Assembly: GCA_020746105.1 (NCBI GenBank)
Contig: CM036623.1
Coordinates: 6,802,001-6,866,000, forward strand
Length of the DNA: 64,000 bases
Reading direction: 5' to 3'
Source: Trogon surrucura
Taxonomy: Eukaryota; Chordata; Aves; Trogoniformes; Trogonidae
Shown: piece after piece, positions 50,701 to 63,088 of the stretch
How the letters are laid out: each line of letters starts with the position of its first letter
How positions within the stretch are numbered: the stretch's first letter is position 1
The notes under the pieces: generated by a model
Told to the model about the DNA's origin: nothing
The model's input: the letters and a program-made list of their open reading frames with translations, nothing else
Databases searched by the model: none
Position numbers and translations under genes: made by a program

Positions 50701-53589
50701 CTGCAAGTCCTCAGGGGGGCCAGGCACTGCAGTTTTCAATGAGATAAACCAGTGGCAAGAAGAAGCGGGTGACACCAGCTGTGTCACAGAGAAGACTGCA
50801 CACGCGTGACCTTCACTGTGATTTCACCATGAGGTGACAATGGCAGTTACCTTGTCACATCTCTACCACTCACACCCCTGTGGAAGAGGGGAAGCAGCAC
50901 GGGTCACAGGCGGAGACAGGTTTTAAGTGAGACAGGGGTCTAAGACCGGGGAGAGTGGGAGAAGCCAGACTGTAGCTCAGTACCAAAGCAATTACCCACC
51001 GAGAGAAGACAGCTACATCCAAGCCTTGTGTTCCCTCACCCTCCTTTGAGCCCTTTGTTAACTCCCTGAAATGCAGCTGTTCCCACTGGCTGAAGGCAGC
51101 ACAGTCCAGCCTTTATTTCACTGTTACGAGGGAGAGAGAAAGACACCCAGTTAGTTTTGCTCCTGCAGACTTTTAGCTGGCTCAAGCAATCTTTTAGAAG
51201 GAATATTTACAAGATACATTGAAAACTGGAAACGTATATCCTGCCTGCAAGTGAATTTGTACTTTCGAAGAATCTCCCTCCGAAAGGTAGGAGTCAGGGC
51301 AGGCAGTTCATTTACAGCTTCATGCATGTTCCAATTTCACTGTTCTGAAAATATGGCTGAGTATGTACATGCCCTGTATCTTTTCTGTCATCTTCTAACA
51401 TGTCAGCCTAGCAAAATGGAAAAAGTACACAGTCACTGTGCAACTTTCATTACCACAAATGCAGAGGAACAGTCAAATGATTTAATAAGTGTGAAAGAGG
51501 GAGAGAATACACAGGTATGAATATAATCAGAACTCTTTTCAAGTGGGTACTCAAGTCTGGCTTGAAATTTACTTGTCAGTGTAACAGATAAAAGGATAAT
51601 TAACGATGCCTGAACTTAAGAGATAAAGGATACTGTTGGATTTTGTTAATTTTCTTGGAATAAGGTGCAATAATAGTCTAGCCTAGCCTGAAGTTTCTTC
51701 TGCTTTGAAATTCTTTCCAGCTATTGCTCTGCATGAAAATATACAAAATCTATGAGCAAAGTACATCGTGTGCAGTTTGGCACGAAGAATTATGCCTGGC
51801 AGTAATCTTTGTTTTCTCCATTTGCACTGATTTATCATAAACATCTTACTCAACACGTTCATTTAGAGCACTTAATTATTCTTCCCATGTATCGACAGGT
51901 ATTGTGCAGAACCCTGTACAAGACTTGCTTGTAACTTTAAAAGGTATTGGGTGTAGGATGTTAAGGTTTGGTACTTTGGAGGCTGCAGGGAGGATATCAG
52001 GGGCTGCCCTGTGCTACCCACAATCGGCTTCAAATGGGGGAAGCGAACGACAGGCTGGGTAGGAGTTTGTCTGTCAGCCAAGGCCAACCCACCACATTTG
52101 GGAATCAGCTACTGCACTGACATTATTTTAAAATACAGGCACAAAAGTAAGGATGGAAAGTAATGGCAGCGAAAGGGATCCAAATCACCTCCGAAACAAA
52201 GCTTTCTTGATCATAAAATTTGGCAAACTCAAAAGGATAGTATCTGCATATGTTTAAATAAAGTCACATAGGAAACAAAATAGCAAATTTCCATGAATAA
52301 AACAAAATTTCTAACATGCTCTGTCCTAACTGAATCAGCAGAACACAGATTCTTATTTGAAACAGCTTATCTTTTAAAAATAAGAAATAACAATCATTCC
52401 TTTAAAAATAGGAAAGGTGTTTTTCTCTTCATTAAAAAAAAAAGGTTTTGTGGGTTAAAAAAGCATACTGCTACTGTTTTGCAATTCTTCTAATAACTAT
52501 TATTACAGTTATATCTAGTTTTTCATGTATCAAAGAAGTGACGTTTAGACATTTTTCTCCTTTTCCCAAATTCCTCTGCTTTTCAACACACTATAGTAAT
52601 TAAATCAGTATCTCAGTTATTCCTGTGAAGCCTTGTTTCCAGAAGTATTCCAACAAAGCAGCTGAAAGGACCTGCTATTTTTATGCATTTGTAATGCTGC
52701 TTCAAATTTCAGTTCTTATAAACAAGGAGGTTACTGGCCACGAACCTGCTCTCCTTCCCACTGCCCCGGAGCTGGCTGTACCTGATCCTTCCAAAAGTTG
52801 GTTTGATTTGCTTTCCTTCAGTCTCTGCAGCACTAAACTATTGCAAAGTAAACACAATGTTTTTAGGATGTTTACGTACACCCAATGAAGCTGGACAGCT
52901 GTGGACAGCGTGTGATGGTCACCGCAACGAACAGAGCTGAATAAGGTCTTGGGTTTGGCACTTATTTGAGGCACGGCCCTGCTGGTCAGATATTTTCACA
53001 AGAAATTTCAAGAAACTAGAATGTACCCATGTGGAAAAAAATCCACAAATTAAACACTCCAAATTCAAGTAAGCTTTGTCAAAAATTGTTCTAGTTCTGC
53101 CAGTATAATGAAGAATGACAAGCTGGCTTTTTTCTTTAAAATCTGTATTTGAACATAAGCATTCCTTGATTTCCTCTAAAAATAACAATTTTGCATTAGA
53201 ACGATTGCTTGAAAATATTAAAGACTGAGAATGAAAAGAAACAAAGATGACAGACTGGAGAGGTTACTCCCTGTTTATGCAGTGGCAAAGCTTGTCTCCA
53301 CTTCATAAGTTCAAGATAATTTCTCCTATAAATAATATAGTAAATCTTCCAATTTTCTTCCATTATAATCGATAGAACTATAATCACTTCAAGTACATGA
53401 TAAGTGACTCTGTCAAATCACATTTGCTTTGATCAGCTGGTATTTTAGAAGACTTCTTGATTCCGACCATTCTTTTGCAGGTAATAATCTTTTTTAATTT
53501 GCATGTCACCACTTTCATAACTTGACAGCCTCGCAGTTAATACTCTCTAAAACAGATAAATCGATTCTGCCACATTGCTCCAATGGTGA
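38797..53589. other. Long AT-rich non-coding stretch, no gene or interspersed repeat recognised
   Basis: Nearly 15 kb without a recognisable gene or repeat. It holds simple sequence such as an A20 run at 42179-42198 and smaller A runs near 46730 and 46900. A somewhat GC-richer patch lies at about 50690-51130. Open frames do not exceed 127 codons (45939-46322 plus) and none shows a domain. A 99-codon minus frame at 43418-43717 is unassigned. Regulatory or conserved non-coding elements may be present but cannot be seen without comparison to other birds. Confidence 0.5.
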
Positions 53590-53611
53590 CAAAGAAGGAG
53601 GCAGCTTTGAA

Positions 53612-53639
53612 GCTGGCCTATTGGTGCAGTTTACAAAGA
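53612..53639 (+). repeat. Left arm of 28-bp perfect inverted repeat
   Basis: The arm begins GCTGGCCTATTGGTGCAG and ends TTTACAAAGA. It is the exact reverse complement of 55531-55558. Just inside, ACCATCCTAAAAGTAAGTTT still resembles the other arm (about 13 of 20 positions). Confidence 0.95.
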
Positions 53640-53692
53640 ACCATCCTAAAAGTAAGTTTTGGAGCACGAACTATGATAATTTCTAAGAGACC

Positions 53693-53940
53693 TTGGAGCA
53701 GAAACTGGAGCGGTCCAAGCATCGCCCGCTGTTACCTGGTAGAGCCAGGTGGAGCAGCCTCCCCGTGGGACCAGCCAGGGGAGTGAGGGAGCAGGGAGAG
53801 CAAGTGGGGACCCACCCCATGTTCCTGCGGGGGGGGGTCACCAATGGGGAACAGAGAGCGAGAGCACCCACTCTGGAGGCTGGGGGTCCTGGTAGCTCAC
53901 CCCATCGATGATGGAGGGAGGCGGGAGGTGGCTAGGACTT
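53693..53940. other. GC-rich patch inside the inverted-repeat segment
   Basis: About 250 bp of clearly elevated G+C include a G9 run at 53829-53837 and several short GGGAG/GGAGC motifs. The boundaries are abrupt, and AT-rich DNA follows immediately. A 72-codon frame at 53693-53911 (plus) is Gly/Pro/Arg-rich and probably compositional. Its origin is unknown. Confidence 0.5.
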
Positions 53941-54644
53941 TTCCGTGTTGGTTTCTGAGCTTGCTTAGAAATTTGTAATGTTTATTAGCAGCTTGCAAGA
54001 GCCTCATATTTCCCCTTATTTGTTTTATTGTTGATATTGAACCTGAATATACAGTTCACTGGTTGTTGGTTAGTTACATGTCATTGAGAAATCAATAAAC
54101 TACTTTGATCAGGATTGGATTTTAAAACGCATGAACCAGGCAGTGTTTTCCTGCAATAGCTGGTGTCTTCGTGTCTGTTTTGAACAATCAAGGAAATGCT
54201 GATGGTAACTTATTAAGCAGAATACTGATATTTAAAATTTGAAAAGGTCTTCCATTCATTATGAAGACCTCACAAATTTAATTTTAACAAGAATACTAAA
54301 GCACTAACAAGTATAGCTTTAACATCCTTACTAAAGGACAGATGCATAAGAAACTAGATTAATAATTTTCTCAAAAATTTTGAAATATATTAATCCCATT
54401 TACAATCCTACATCAACTTCCAATTAGTGAATGATCCTCGAAGCCACCAATTTACAACAAATCCGCATCACCAGTGAGACGCGTTGCAAGTCAACAATGT
54501 TTGTGCTCTGAGGTTTTTGCACTAACCAGTGTTCAAATCAACACTTCTAGACTGTTGTGACAATTTCTGCAGCCTTCTGAATGATGAAGTGGCCAGTTAC
54601 TACTATCTCTTTTACACAAGCAGCCATGGATGATGTAAATTGTG

Positions 54645-54833
54645 CATAGAATCATAGAATCACAGAACGGCCCAGGCTGGAAGGGACCTTAGAGATCATC
54701 TAATCCAATCTCCCTGTCATGGGCAGGGACGCCTCTCACCTAGATCAGGCAACACATGGGGACCCAACGGGGATCAAACCCATGACCTTGGTGTTATCAG
54801 CACCACGCTCGAACCGAGTGAGCTAAGCAGCCC
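54645..54833 (-). mobile_element. TguSINE1-like SINE, copy 3
   Basis: On the minus strand the tRNA-Ile-like head starts near 54833. The A box is TAGCTCACTCGG (54825-54814) and the B box GGTTTGATCCC (54780-54770, one change from the consensus). The tail ends at 54645 with GTGATTCTATGATTCTATG. Unlike copies 1 and 2 it keeps the full TGATAAC of the tRNA-Ile anticodon loop (54799-54793), so it belongs to a different or older SINE version. It sits inside the inverted-repeat segment and is therefore younger than that segment. Confidence 0.9.
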
Positions 54834-55530
54834 CCTAATGAATACACTGTACATTGTTTGGAATCAAGCTGTGCATGAGGTTTTTTTAATTTAAAGCCAG
54901 GTAAAAAACAATTAATTAATGGTTTAGATTAGATAATTGTTTGTTGTTTTCCAATGAAAATGTTCACTTTGTTTCCATATTAGATGTAAATAAAAAACTA
55001 CAGGTTGATAAAACCTGAGATGAAAAGCAGTATCTCACTTTTATTACTTTAGGATGTATTGTAAGACATATATGTTATGTTTGAGATGTGAATTAAAATC
55101 TTTTCTTGGTCTAATTTAGAGAAAGTAATTCTGCCAAGGTGATTTTGGTTAAATGTTCTCCATATAAAGTTGTTCCATTGTAGCTGCTTAAATATTCATT
55201 GGGCCAGACAGAAAAGTGTGATTCAGGCCCTGTAGTACGGATATTTGAAAACTCACCTAGGGGGGTAGGTAGGACCTCAAGATGGAACTGATGCTGGTCA
55301 TGGTTCTTCCTCACTTATACCCAGATCACTGGGAAACAAATGTTCATTCATGGATATTACCTAAACAGATGTGCTGAGAGCACAGCTGCAAAATATTGTG
55401 ATGTTTATATAAAACTTGATTTCTGTTGCAGGCACCACGAATAGCTGATATGTCATTTGAAAGTGTTGATGCAGTACTATTGTACCATGAAGAAAATATT
55501 TTTATTCTCCAAACCGACGTTTAAGAGGGC

Positions 55531-55558
55531 TCTTTGTAAACTGCACCAATAGGCCAGC
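55531..55558 (-). repeat. Right arm of 28-bp perfect inverted repeat
   Basis: The plus strand reads TCTTTGTAAACTGCACCAAT then AGGCCAGC, the exact reverse complement of 53612-53639. The inner flank (AAACCGACGTTTAAGAGGGC) matches the left arm's inner flank imperfectly. Confidence 0.95.
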
Positions 55559-55575
55559 CCTCACGCTGCAGGCAG

Positions 55576-58500
55576 TTTGTAACAATCTTTTAAATTTTAA
55601 CAGAACCGAAAACTAAGTAATTCAAGGAGCTTAATTGCAAAGGCAATGGGTTCAGAACTATAATCTCTTTCAGTCCCTCAGCTCTGCTGAGTTATTGCAT
55701 TCTTTCTCTACAAAAAGAAAAGTAAAATTAATGAAGGCTCTTAAGTTCATGAGGTACCAACTTCCTTTTCTAAATTAGCAGAAAAAGTAAATAGAATGAA
55801 GACATTGGAATGCTTAAGAAAATTATCCTCCATGCATCCTCGGTTACACATTTGTTTAGCCACATCTGCCACCATGTAAAGTCAGCAGAGTGCAAGCATA
55901 TTAAAGGAACTACTCACAATGTGAAAAAAACCAGCCTAGCTGCACATTTTTGGAAGATGAGGCTACAGAGAGTCAGAGAAAATGAACAAACAGGATAGTT
56001 CTAAAATATAAAGGGACAAAATTATGCTCCTCCAGTAAGATAAGCAGTAAAATGACATTCTGGAGTATGTCAAAGTCCAAAAACTGTCCCACCAAACCTT
56101 ATAATGGATTGGAGAATAATGACTAATGAGCTAGTCAAGGTTACAAAGGACATTTCCCCTGCTTGATATTTCCTAATTGTCTGATACTGCACTGATAAAA
56201 TCCTAGAATAAGACATTAATTAATGTACCTGAAGACACAAAAAAAAAATTGACTTCATAAATGAACTGCATGTGAAAACTGGAGACTGAAATAGAAAATT
56301 ATTCAGATATATGGTAGACGTAATTACATGCTAAAGGCCATACCAAGGTCAAAAGCCTCTTTCCAAAGCACTGAAGTTGTACCTATACAGGTAGGGCCAG
56401 CAGGAGGGACTCTATTCTGATGAAGAAGTTCCTAGATTTGAAGTTTGTGACGAATAACCTCAAAATGTGTTGTTGCAACCAAGGGCTTAACATAAGTCAC
56501 TGGTAAATAAGAAACTAGTTAGTAGACAGATGAGATTTTACTCGCATGTATGAAGCTGGCGAGATAGATATTGGAATATTATATCCTGTCTGTCATGATT
56601 TTAAAAATATTGAAAAGAGAGGAAGAATTCAGAAGAGACTGAAAAACATATGTGAGAGCTTTGCAAACTTCACAGCAAAGGACAGTGTGTTCTCTTATCA
56701 ATCAGATGCTCAAGAATCCTTATTTTAAAAGAAAAGGCTTTCAGTGTAGTATATAGACACACAAAATCTCATGCCAGAAGGAGAAGATTAGATAAACTCA
56801 AGCTAGAAGTAAGGCTTTTTATTTCAATGGTAAACATGATTCACCATTAACATAACCAAAAGCAGCAGGTTTTCCGTCAAGACCCCGAAAATAACTTCTT
56901 CCCCTAAATTTCCTAAAAGAAATTTTTAATTCTTTGTTTAAAAAGAAAACTTTTGTAGTTAATTTTCAAAAGAAATATTTTTGCATCTTCCTCTGTTCAA
57001 CATACTCAAAAAATTTGTGTCAATTTCTACACAAAACCATTGCCAAAACTGAAGTACTTAGTTTATTAAAATCTTAAAACATTTTTATTTTCCTAGACAC
57101 TTTTCCATTTCCCACAAAATTATCTGCATAATCTTATAGAAATGTATTTTTGCTACCTGGGTTTAGTGCTGAAGTAATTATTGCTAATATGGGTATTGAC
57201 TCTAACACAGAGATTTTGATACAGAATAGACAGTCCATAGATTTCTGCAAAAATAAAATGCAGCTGTTCTCCATACCCAGCATCCACAGGGCTTCTTTCA
57301 TAATACTCTCAAATGTTTATTTATCCATGATAGTGACCTTAGGGTTGGCTGATGCAGGTTTTATCTAACCTTTATTAATTGCCGTTTGGAAAAGACACAG
57401 ATGTAAATAAAAGAGTGATTGCTGTTGTAACAGCGAGAGATAATCAGTTACTATTCACAAAAGTTGGCAGGATAGCAGAGAAAACTTGTAAAGAAAAATC
57501 AATTTAGCAAGACTTCTAGATCTCTCTACAGTTGCTCACCACGCCATTAACCCCAAAGCCAAAGAATTTAAACATACATATTAAAGAGTATTAATTAAAT
57601 GTGGAACTCGAGTTTGTAAGGACAAGTTTAGGAAACGAGGCAGAAAGAAGATGAACAGGATGGTGCTGATATAGGATAAAATCATTTATTTTGTTGGGAC
57701 CAAGCCTATGGCAAAAGTGCTTTGCATTAACATTTTGCATCTCTCTAATATAGGTGCCAACGAATTCAACTTTTGTAATTCTTGTTAAACTCAACATCCT
57801 GCTATGGATAAAAAGTCAAGCAAAGGATTTACCATTCATCTAATTAAAAAATTCTGAAAACATAACCATAATGCAACAAACAACTAATACTATTAGTCCA
57901 GTTATAGACACAGGAACACACTTGAAACAGAAACCAAATTAATTAACAGTACTACAGCTGAAGTTGTTATCCAACAAAATCTCCCACTATATACCTCTTT
58001 TTTTCTGGTATTATCCCCATCCTTCCACTGCTCCTCTGGTCTTAAGGCCAACAGATTTGGTCAGGTGGGAAAAGGTTTGGAAATCTGGGAGAACCCTGAG
58101 CTCTTCAGCAGAAGGTATGTGATGTTGATGACAGAGGCACAGGATGGTGCTGGTGACAATTTTCCCTTTCTCCTCACTCTTGTGTCCCCTTGGCACGTAT
58201 TTCTAAGTGTAAGTAATGTATTTCAGACCTTGCTCTTTTTTTACTCATCCGTAACTTCATACTACAGACAGCTTTGCTTTATATGGTGCATTGTACATGT
58301 TAGACATTTCTTATTTATCCATTTTATTACCCAAAAAAATGGCCTTGTCCAGCTCCTAAGTTTGTATTTCTTTTAGTAACAGACCATTGGTGGATATTCA
58401 TGGAGTCTTTGTTTATCAGCCTATGTCCACATCTAAAAGGACTCTGGTGTCACCCCAAGCCTGCACTCCTTTGCACTGCATCGTCATTAAACTGCAGAAC

Positions 58501-61500
58501 CAATTCATTTTTACAGAGCACCATTACTTGCTGTGCCTGCGAGCACCAAAATTATTAATGATGGGAATTATTCCGCACGGTTATACAAAGGTAAATAGAA
58601 CTGAAGCGAACTAGATGACAGACACCTGGTTATCAAACAACTATTGTTACAACTAAGCAAGCTAAACCACAACCCCAGTCAAGCCAAAACAGACCAGACA
58701 AAGCAAGTCCGACAGCTGCAGGCGTGCTGATGCCTCTGCTGTTTGCTTAACGCAGACCTAATGCTCCGATAGTAGGGATGTCGTTCTGTATTTACTGACT
58801 ACAAGGATACTTGTTAACCATTCAAATTTCTTCCTTTCACAGAAAGCTCTCTTACATGGGTGTAAGAGCATTTTGTGCATTCTGTATATCGGAATGTCTG
58901 GATCTAGATCAACAATAACCCAGTTTATGCAAATCTTTCCAGATGTAGGCTAATTCTTCACCATGGTCCAAGCTCCCTCATCTGTCCTCACATCCGTGAG
59001 AGTTAATCCTTGACCTACCTAAGCCACTGGGAACCACTATATTCACTGTTGAATATTGCCCACAAGTTAAAAAAAAACTTACCTGATAGATTTTTCTGAG
59101 GTCTCCTTTCCATTGGCCAATGCTAGACAGAAGGCAAAAGCCCTGACTAGTCCTTGGCCAATTTTGTTCTCCAGGAAGAATTCCATTTTGATCTGGGATG
59201 TTGAAATACTGGCAACAGAATGCTTCTCACGGTATGGGCTCCCACCTGCACAATATCCCTATCTGCTTCCTGCAGTCTTGAGATTAAAAGGTAGAAAAGA
59301 GTTTTACCCATTTCTGCTTCCATTGTCTACTCTGTAGACAATGAGGAAGGGATCTGGGATTTTGATTTTCAGCCTAAATTTAGACAGGTTACGCCCTAGT
59401 CCTGGTGCAGACACAATGTGAACAAGCCACAGAATAGGCTAGGAAAAACAAAAAAAAAGTTCTGCAGATGCTCTGCTTTGGAATGCTCTCTCCTGGGAAC
59501 TAGCAGAATCTCACCACTTTAAAAATTTATTAAGTGAGCTTACAGCAATATTTGGGAAGTGCATGCAATCAAGTGAATCCTGCTTAGGTAAAGACTTGGG
59601 CAGAACGTCCTGCAACTAACAGGCCTTTTCCACTACTAACGACATTTTCAAGTGATGAAAAGAGAAGCTTGCAGAATCAGAAATTCAATAACCTCCTCCA
59701 TATGTCTGAACAGAAAAGAACTAGAACCAGACGGAAATTAAAATTCATAGTGTTTCTTGTCTTTGCTTCAATATTTGCAACCAGAAAAAGGCACTACAAA
59801 ACAGGGTACAAAACTTTTCCTACAGGCTGTTCTTGCCATCGACAAAGTTTACACGAAACTGTGCAGGATGAGCCAAGAGACTGCAGATCGGTGAGTTCAA
59901 GGCAGATGCTAACATAAGTACGGCAACCACGTGGTGCCATATTGAGCCCTTTTTCAGAAATCTCTACATGCGGCAGGTTTATTAAGGGCAAATGATGGAA
60001 TTAATATGGGTCTATAAGCAAGTGCAATATTAAAAGCAGTGGTGGAGGCTGGGGCTATCAGCCAGGATGGCATACATGACGCTATTCAGGTAAGGTACAA
60101 AACCATGAAAAAATAATTGATTTCTTGATAGCACAGAAAGACTTAGCTGCAGCCTTTTTAAAGCAGTGCCAAATGAAGAATGAATTTTAGTTGGTCAGGA
60201 CAGGGAGTTTTTACTTCTCTAAAATTCAGGCTAATGAGTGGAACAACTAGTGTACCTTTAATAATTAATGACAGAACAACATACAACTGCCGTTGCTTCG
60301 TTGTTGAGATAGGTTGGGCACATTCAACAAAGTTGTCTAGTTTGTGAAGATGTCAGTAAAATCTCATCTCATATATTCCCAACCTCAATTCACATTTTAA
60401 AAATACAATAAGAATTATCCACGAGTAGGCACACTTTATGTTCTCATTAAAAAACATGGATTTTAGAAAGTAGCCTCTTATTCAACTGTTCTCAATAATA
60501 CTTAAACACGCACATACCAGTCACCACGTATGTATTCATAAAAAAGCTATATCTTAAGGAAGAAATTACATGCTGCTATTCTTCATCAAAAGATACTTAA
60601 TATACACAATACTAAGAGGTTTCTGACACTTTATCCAAAGCCATGATTTAAGGTTGTTTATTAAAAAATAAAAAATAAAATAAACATCATTGTTGTGTTA
60701 AAAAACCTTTAGTTGATCTAAGGATCATGCCAACATTCTAATTAAACAGTTCTGAAGCTGCTAATAATATCTCATTAAAACGATGCTATAAAAATTGAGT
60801 CTGCTGGGGATTAAGATACAGTTGGATTATGTATAATCACATTTTTCTGTCTGTTTGCCAAGGCTTTAGAAAAGATTTTGTAGCGTTCATGAAGCAGGAA
60901 AACAAGTTTGTGTGCTTGACGTTAAACAGATGTCATTGTTTTGTAACAGCACAAAAAGTTCAAGGTAAATCTTTCACAGTGATAACTTCCTTGATAACAC
61001 TGATAAAAACTCTTACTATATCTAAGAAGAATTGATAACATTTTCAAATCACTCAGTTTTCTCAGAATCCTTGGGTTTTCCTATGCTGTCTTGGAAGCAG
61101 TCAATTCTATCAATTTCCTCAACTGAGATTTCTGGAAGATCATTACCGAGTTTAAATTCAAGAACAAGACTATTTCCTTTTTTAAAATCTCCGTAAAACA
61201 AGGCACGTGCATCCCCATAGATTATCCAGCTGGTTTCCATCTCATTCTACCCTTATTCCAACATTTCAGGGCCTAATTCAATCACACTGTGTTCTGTTGT
61301 GCTAATACAAATATGGAAAGCGTTTTTACCCATTACAAATCCAAAAAAACTACATCAGTTTGGATAATCTTAGGATATATCTCAAAGTAATCCACAAATA
61401 AAGACTCAACTGATGAAAAATATTGGTTATTCATGATAAAACTTGTGGGTTTTTAAAAATACTGGAAATTCGGTATGTATTTTTAAGCTAAACTGAATTC

Positions 61501-62870
61501 CAAAAAACCCTGAGTCCTTTCCAAAGTGAGTAAGAGAGGATACAAGTTTTAATATAACATGTTCTTCTTTTTTTTTCGTTCTTTTTCAAGTAAGTGCTTA
61601 TAGAGGGCAATGGGTGTTAAAGTTCCTTCATACATCAGTTAAATCACTGGTGAGTTAAAGAGAGCACAGCTCTATTACACAAGCTGGAGAAAGCATTCAG
61701 TATCTGTCGCCTTTGATATAAGGTATTGGAAATGCCCTTCAAAACATCAGTACATTCTCAGGCTGACAATTGGCTGAAACAGTTCTTAAAATCAGAGAGA
61801 AATGCTTTATTTCACAGTACAGGGGACGTAAATCCTAGCGGCTTGAACTTCCATCTACTTCCTTTTAATAACCTCCTTCACTATCCTCCAGTCAGCTTTG
61901 AAACGAACAGAGAAAAATAATGCCAGCCCGAGCCCTTAAATTAGAGCTGCGGTTAAGAATTGTTTTCCTTTAACCCTGAAATACAGTCCACCTAATTATT
62001 GTCATCACTGTGCTTTTTCCTTTAAAAGCAAATATTGACCCTTCCTGCAGCCAGCCCTGGCAGAGCTCGGGTGGTGGCTCTGCAGCACCCAGCGTTCCCG
62101 CAACCACAGGACAGAATTCAACGAGAGGGGGAAAAAAAAAGAGAGACTGAAATTAAACATGAAAAGCAGAGCTCTGCCCCGAGCCTTGACAATGCTGTGT
62201 TGACCTGTGATGTGGGAGACCCAGCTGCAGGTGACAGAAGCGAACCTTGGTCCCCAACAGTAGCTGGTTTATAATAGGGGTGATGCCCTCAATCTCCGAG
62301 GAAGGGATTTGTGTGGCATCACTCACAAGCGCTCTCTGGGAGCAAGTGTACAGCACAGCTCTGGTCTTAAAGAAAACTAAAAACTCCTGCAAAGGTAAGG
62401 CTAGCCTGAACAATCCGGATAAATGGACGTAAGAATAGGAAGCAGGGTTAAATCAGAGAGGATGGCCACTCAGAATACAGTGGTGAGGAAATTGGTGAAG
62501 CACGCCCCGCTTGGAAAAGGAACTTGCTCAGATAGCCCTTCCAAACTCTGCCTCCTACCACAAACATCACCGTCAGAAAAAACAGGGAGACAGCAACACT
62601 TGGACACGTGCTTCTCTGTTTCATTTAATGTTGTGTGTGCTCTGCTGGAGGCTTTTTCTAAATCAAGTTCACAGAGGAGAAAAACACACAGATATTAATT
62701 TAACTAAAGCAATTCTCACATCTTCCTCCTTTTGAAACAGAGAAATTTCATTAGAGGAAAAGATCTTTCTGTGCCAACAGTCCCTGAATTTTTTGTGGTG
62801 ACTACTTTTTACTCTGTGGTGGGCTCCTAGCCACTGGAGTATCTGCAGAAAACGAATTAAAAAGCCTAAT
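55576..62870. other. AT-rich non-coding DNA, no accepted gene
   Basis: No repeat was recognised over 7.3 kb apart from simple A/T-rich stretches (for example AAAATAA units near 60662-60682). A small GC-richer patch lies at about 62035-62350. One 63-codon minus-strand frame (61049-61240) is unusually protein-like and is listed separately. Confidence 0.5.
61049..61240 (-). other. Small ORF with protein-like composition (63 codons), unassigned
   Basis: This minus-strand ATG-started frame has a good start context (G at -3, G at +4). It encodes a soluble, acidic, balanced-composition peptide, with METSWIIYGDARALFYGDF near the start and EISVEEIDRIDCF near residues 38-50. There are no membrane segments. 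In-frame stops lie just upstream of the ATG and no pyrimidine-rich acceptor is seen, so it would have to be a single-exon or first coding piece. I do not recognise a family. It may be a relic exon, a decayed transposon fragment or chance. Confidence 0.15.
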
Positions 62871-63088
62871 CATAGAATCACAGAATCACAGAATGTCAGG
62901 GATTGGAAGGGACCTCGAAAGATCATCAAGTCCAATCCCCCTGCCAGAGCAGGAATGCCTAGATAATGCTACACAGGAACGTGTCCAGGCAGGTCTTCAA
63001 TGTCTCCAGAGAAGGAGACTCCACAACCTCCCTGGGCAGCCTGTTCCAGTGTTTCCATCACCCTCACTGAGAAGAAGTTTCTTCTCCA
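62871..63088 (-). mobile_element. CR1 LINE, short 3' stub
   Basis: The minus-strand 3' end of a CR1 is about 218 bp long, with a three-unit terminal repeat (CATAGAATCACAGAATCACA on the plus strand) followed by the 3' UTR and the last codons of the ORF. It is closely similar along its length to 23884-24090, with scattered substitutions, so it belongs to the same subfamily. It is heavily 5'-truncated at about 63088. Confidence 0.92.

Larger units (their letters stand above)
53590..55575. other. Unassigned segment bounded by a long inverted repeat (candidate DNA transposon)
   Basis: The two ends carry a 28-bp perfect inverted repeat (53612-53639 and 55531-55558). Weaker similarity continues inward for roughly 25 bp and outward for about 15 bp. 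Inside are a GC-rich patch (53693-53940), AT-rich DNA and SINE copy 3, so the segment was about 1.8 kb before the SINE landed. No transposase frame is visible. It could be a non-autonomous DNA transposon with terminal inverted repeats or two inverted copies of an unknown repeat. A TA flanks TTGGTGCAG at both ends, as a mariner-type insertion would leave. However, the identity continues outside the TA, which argues against that exact boundary. Confidence 0.45.

Noticed and set aside
53612-55558. Mariner-type transposon with TA target duplication
   Set aside because: TA is present at both ends next to TTGGTGCAG, but the perfect identity continues outside the TA, and no transposase is visible. 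The general transposon idea is kept as a finding, the specific family is not.
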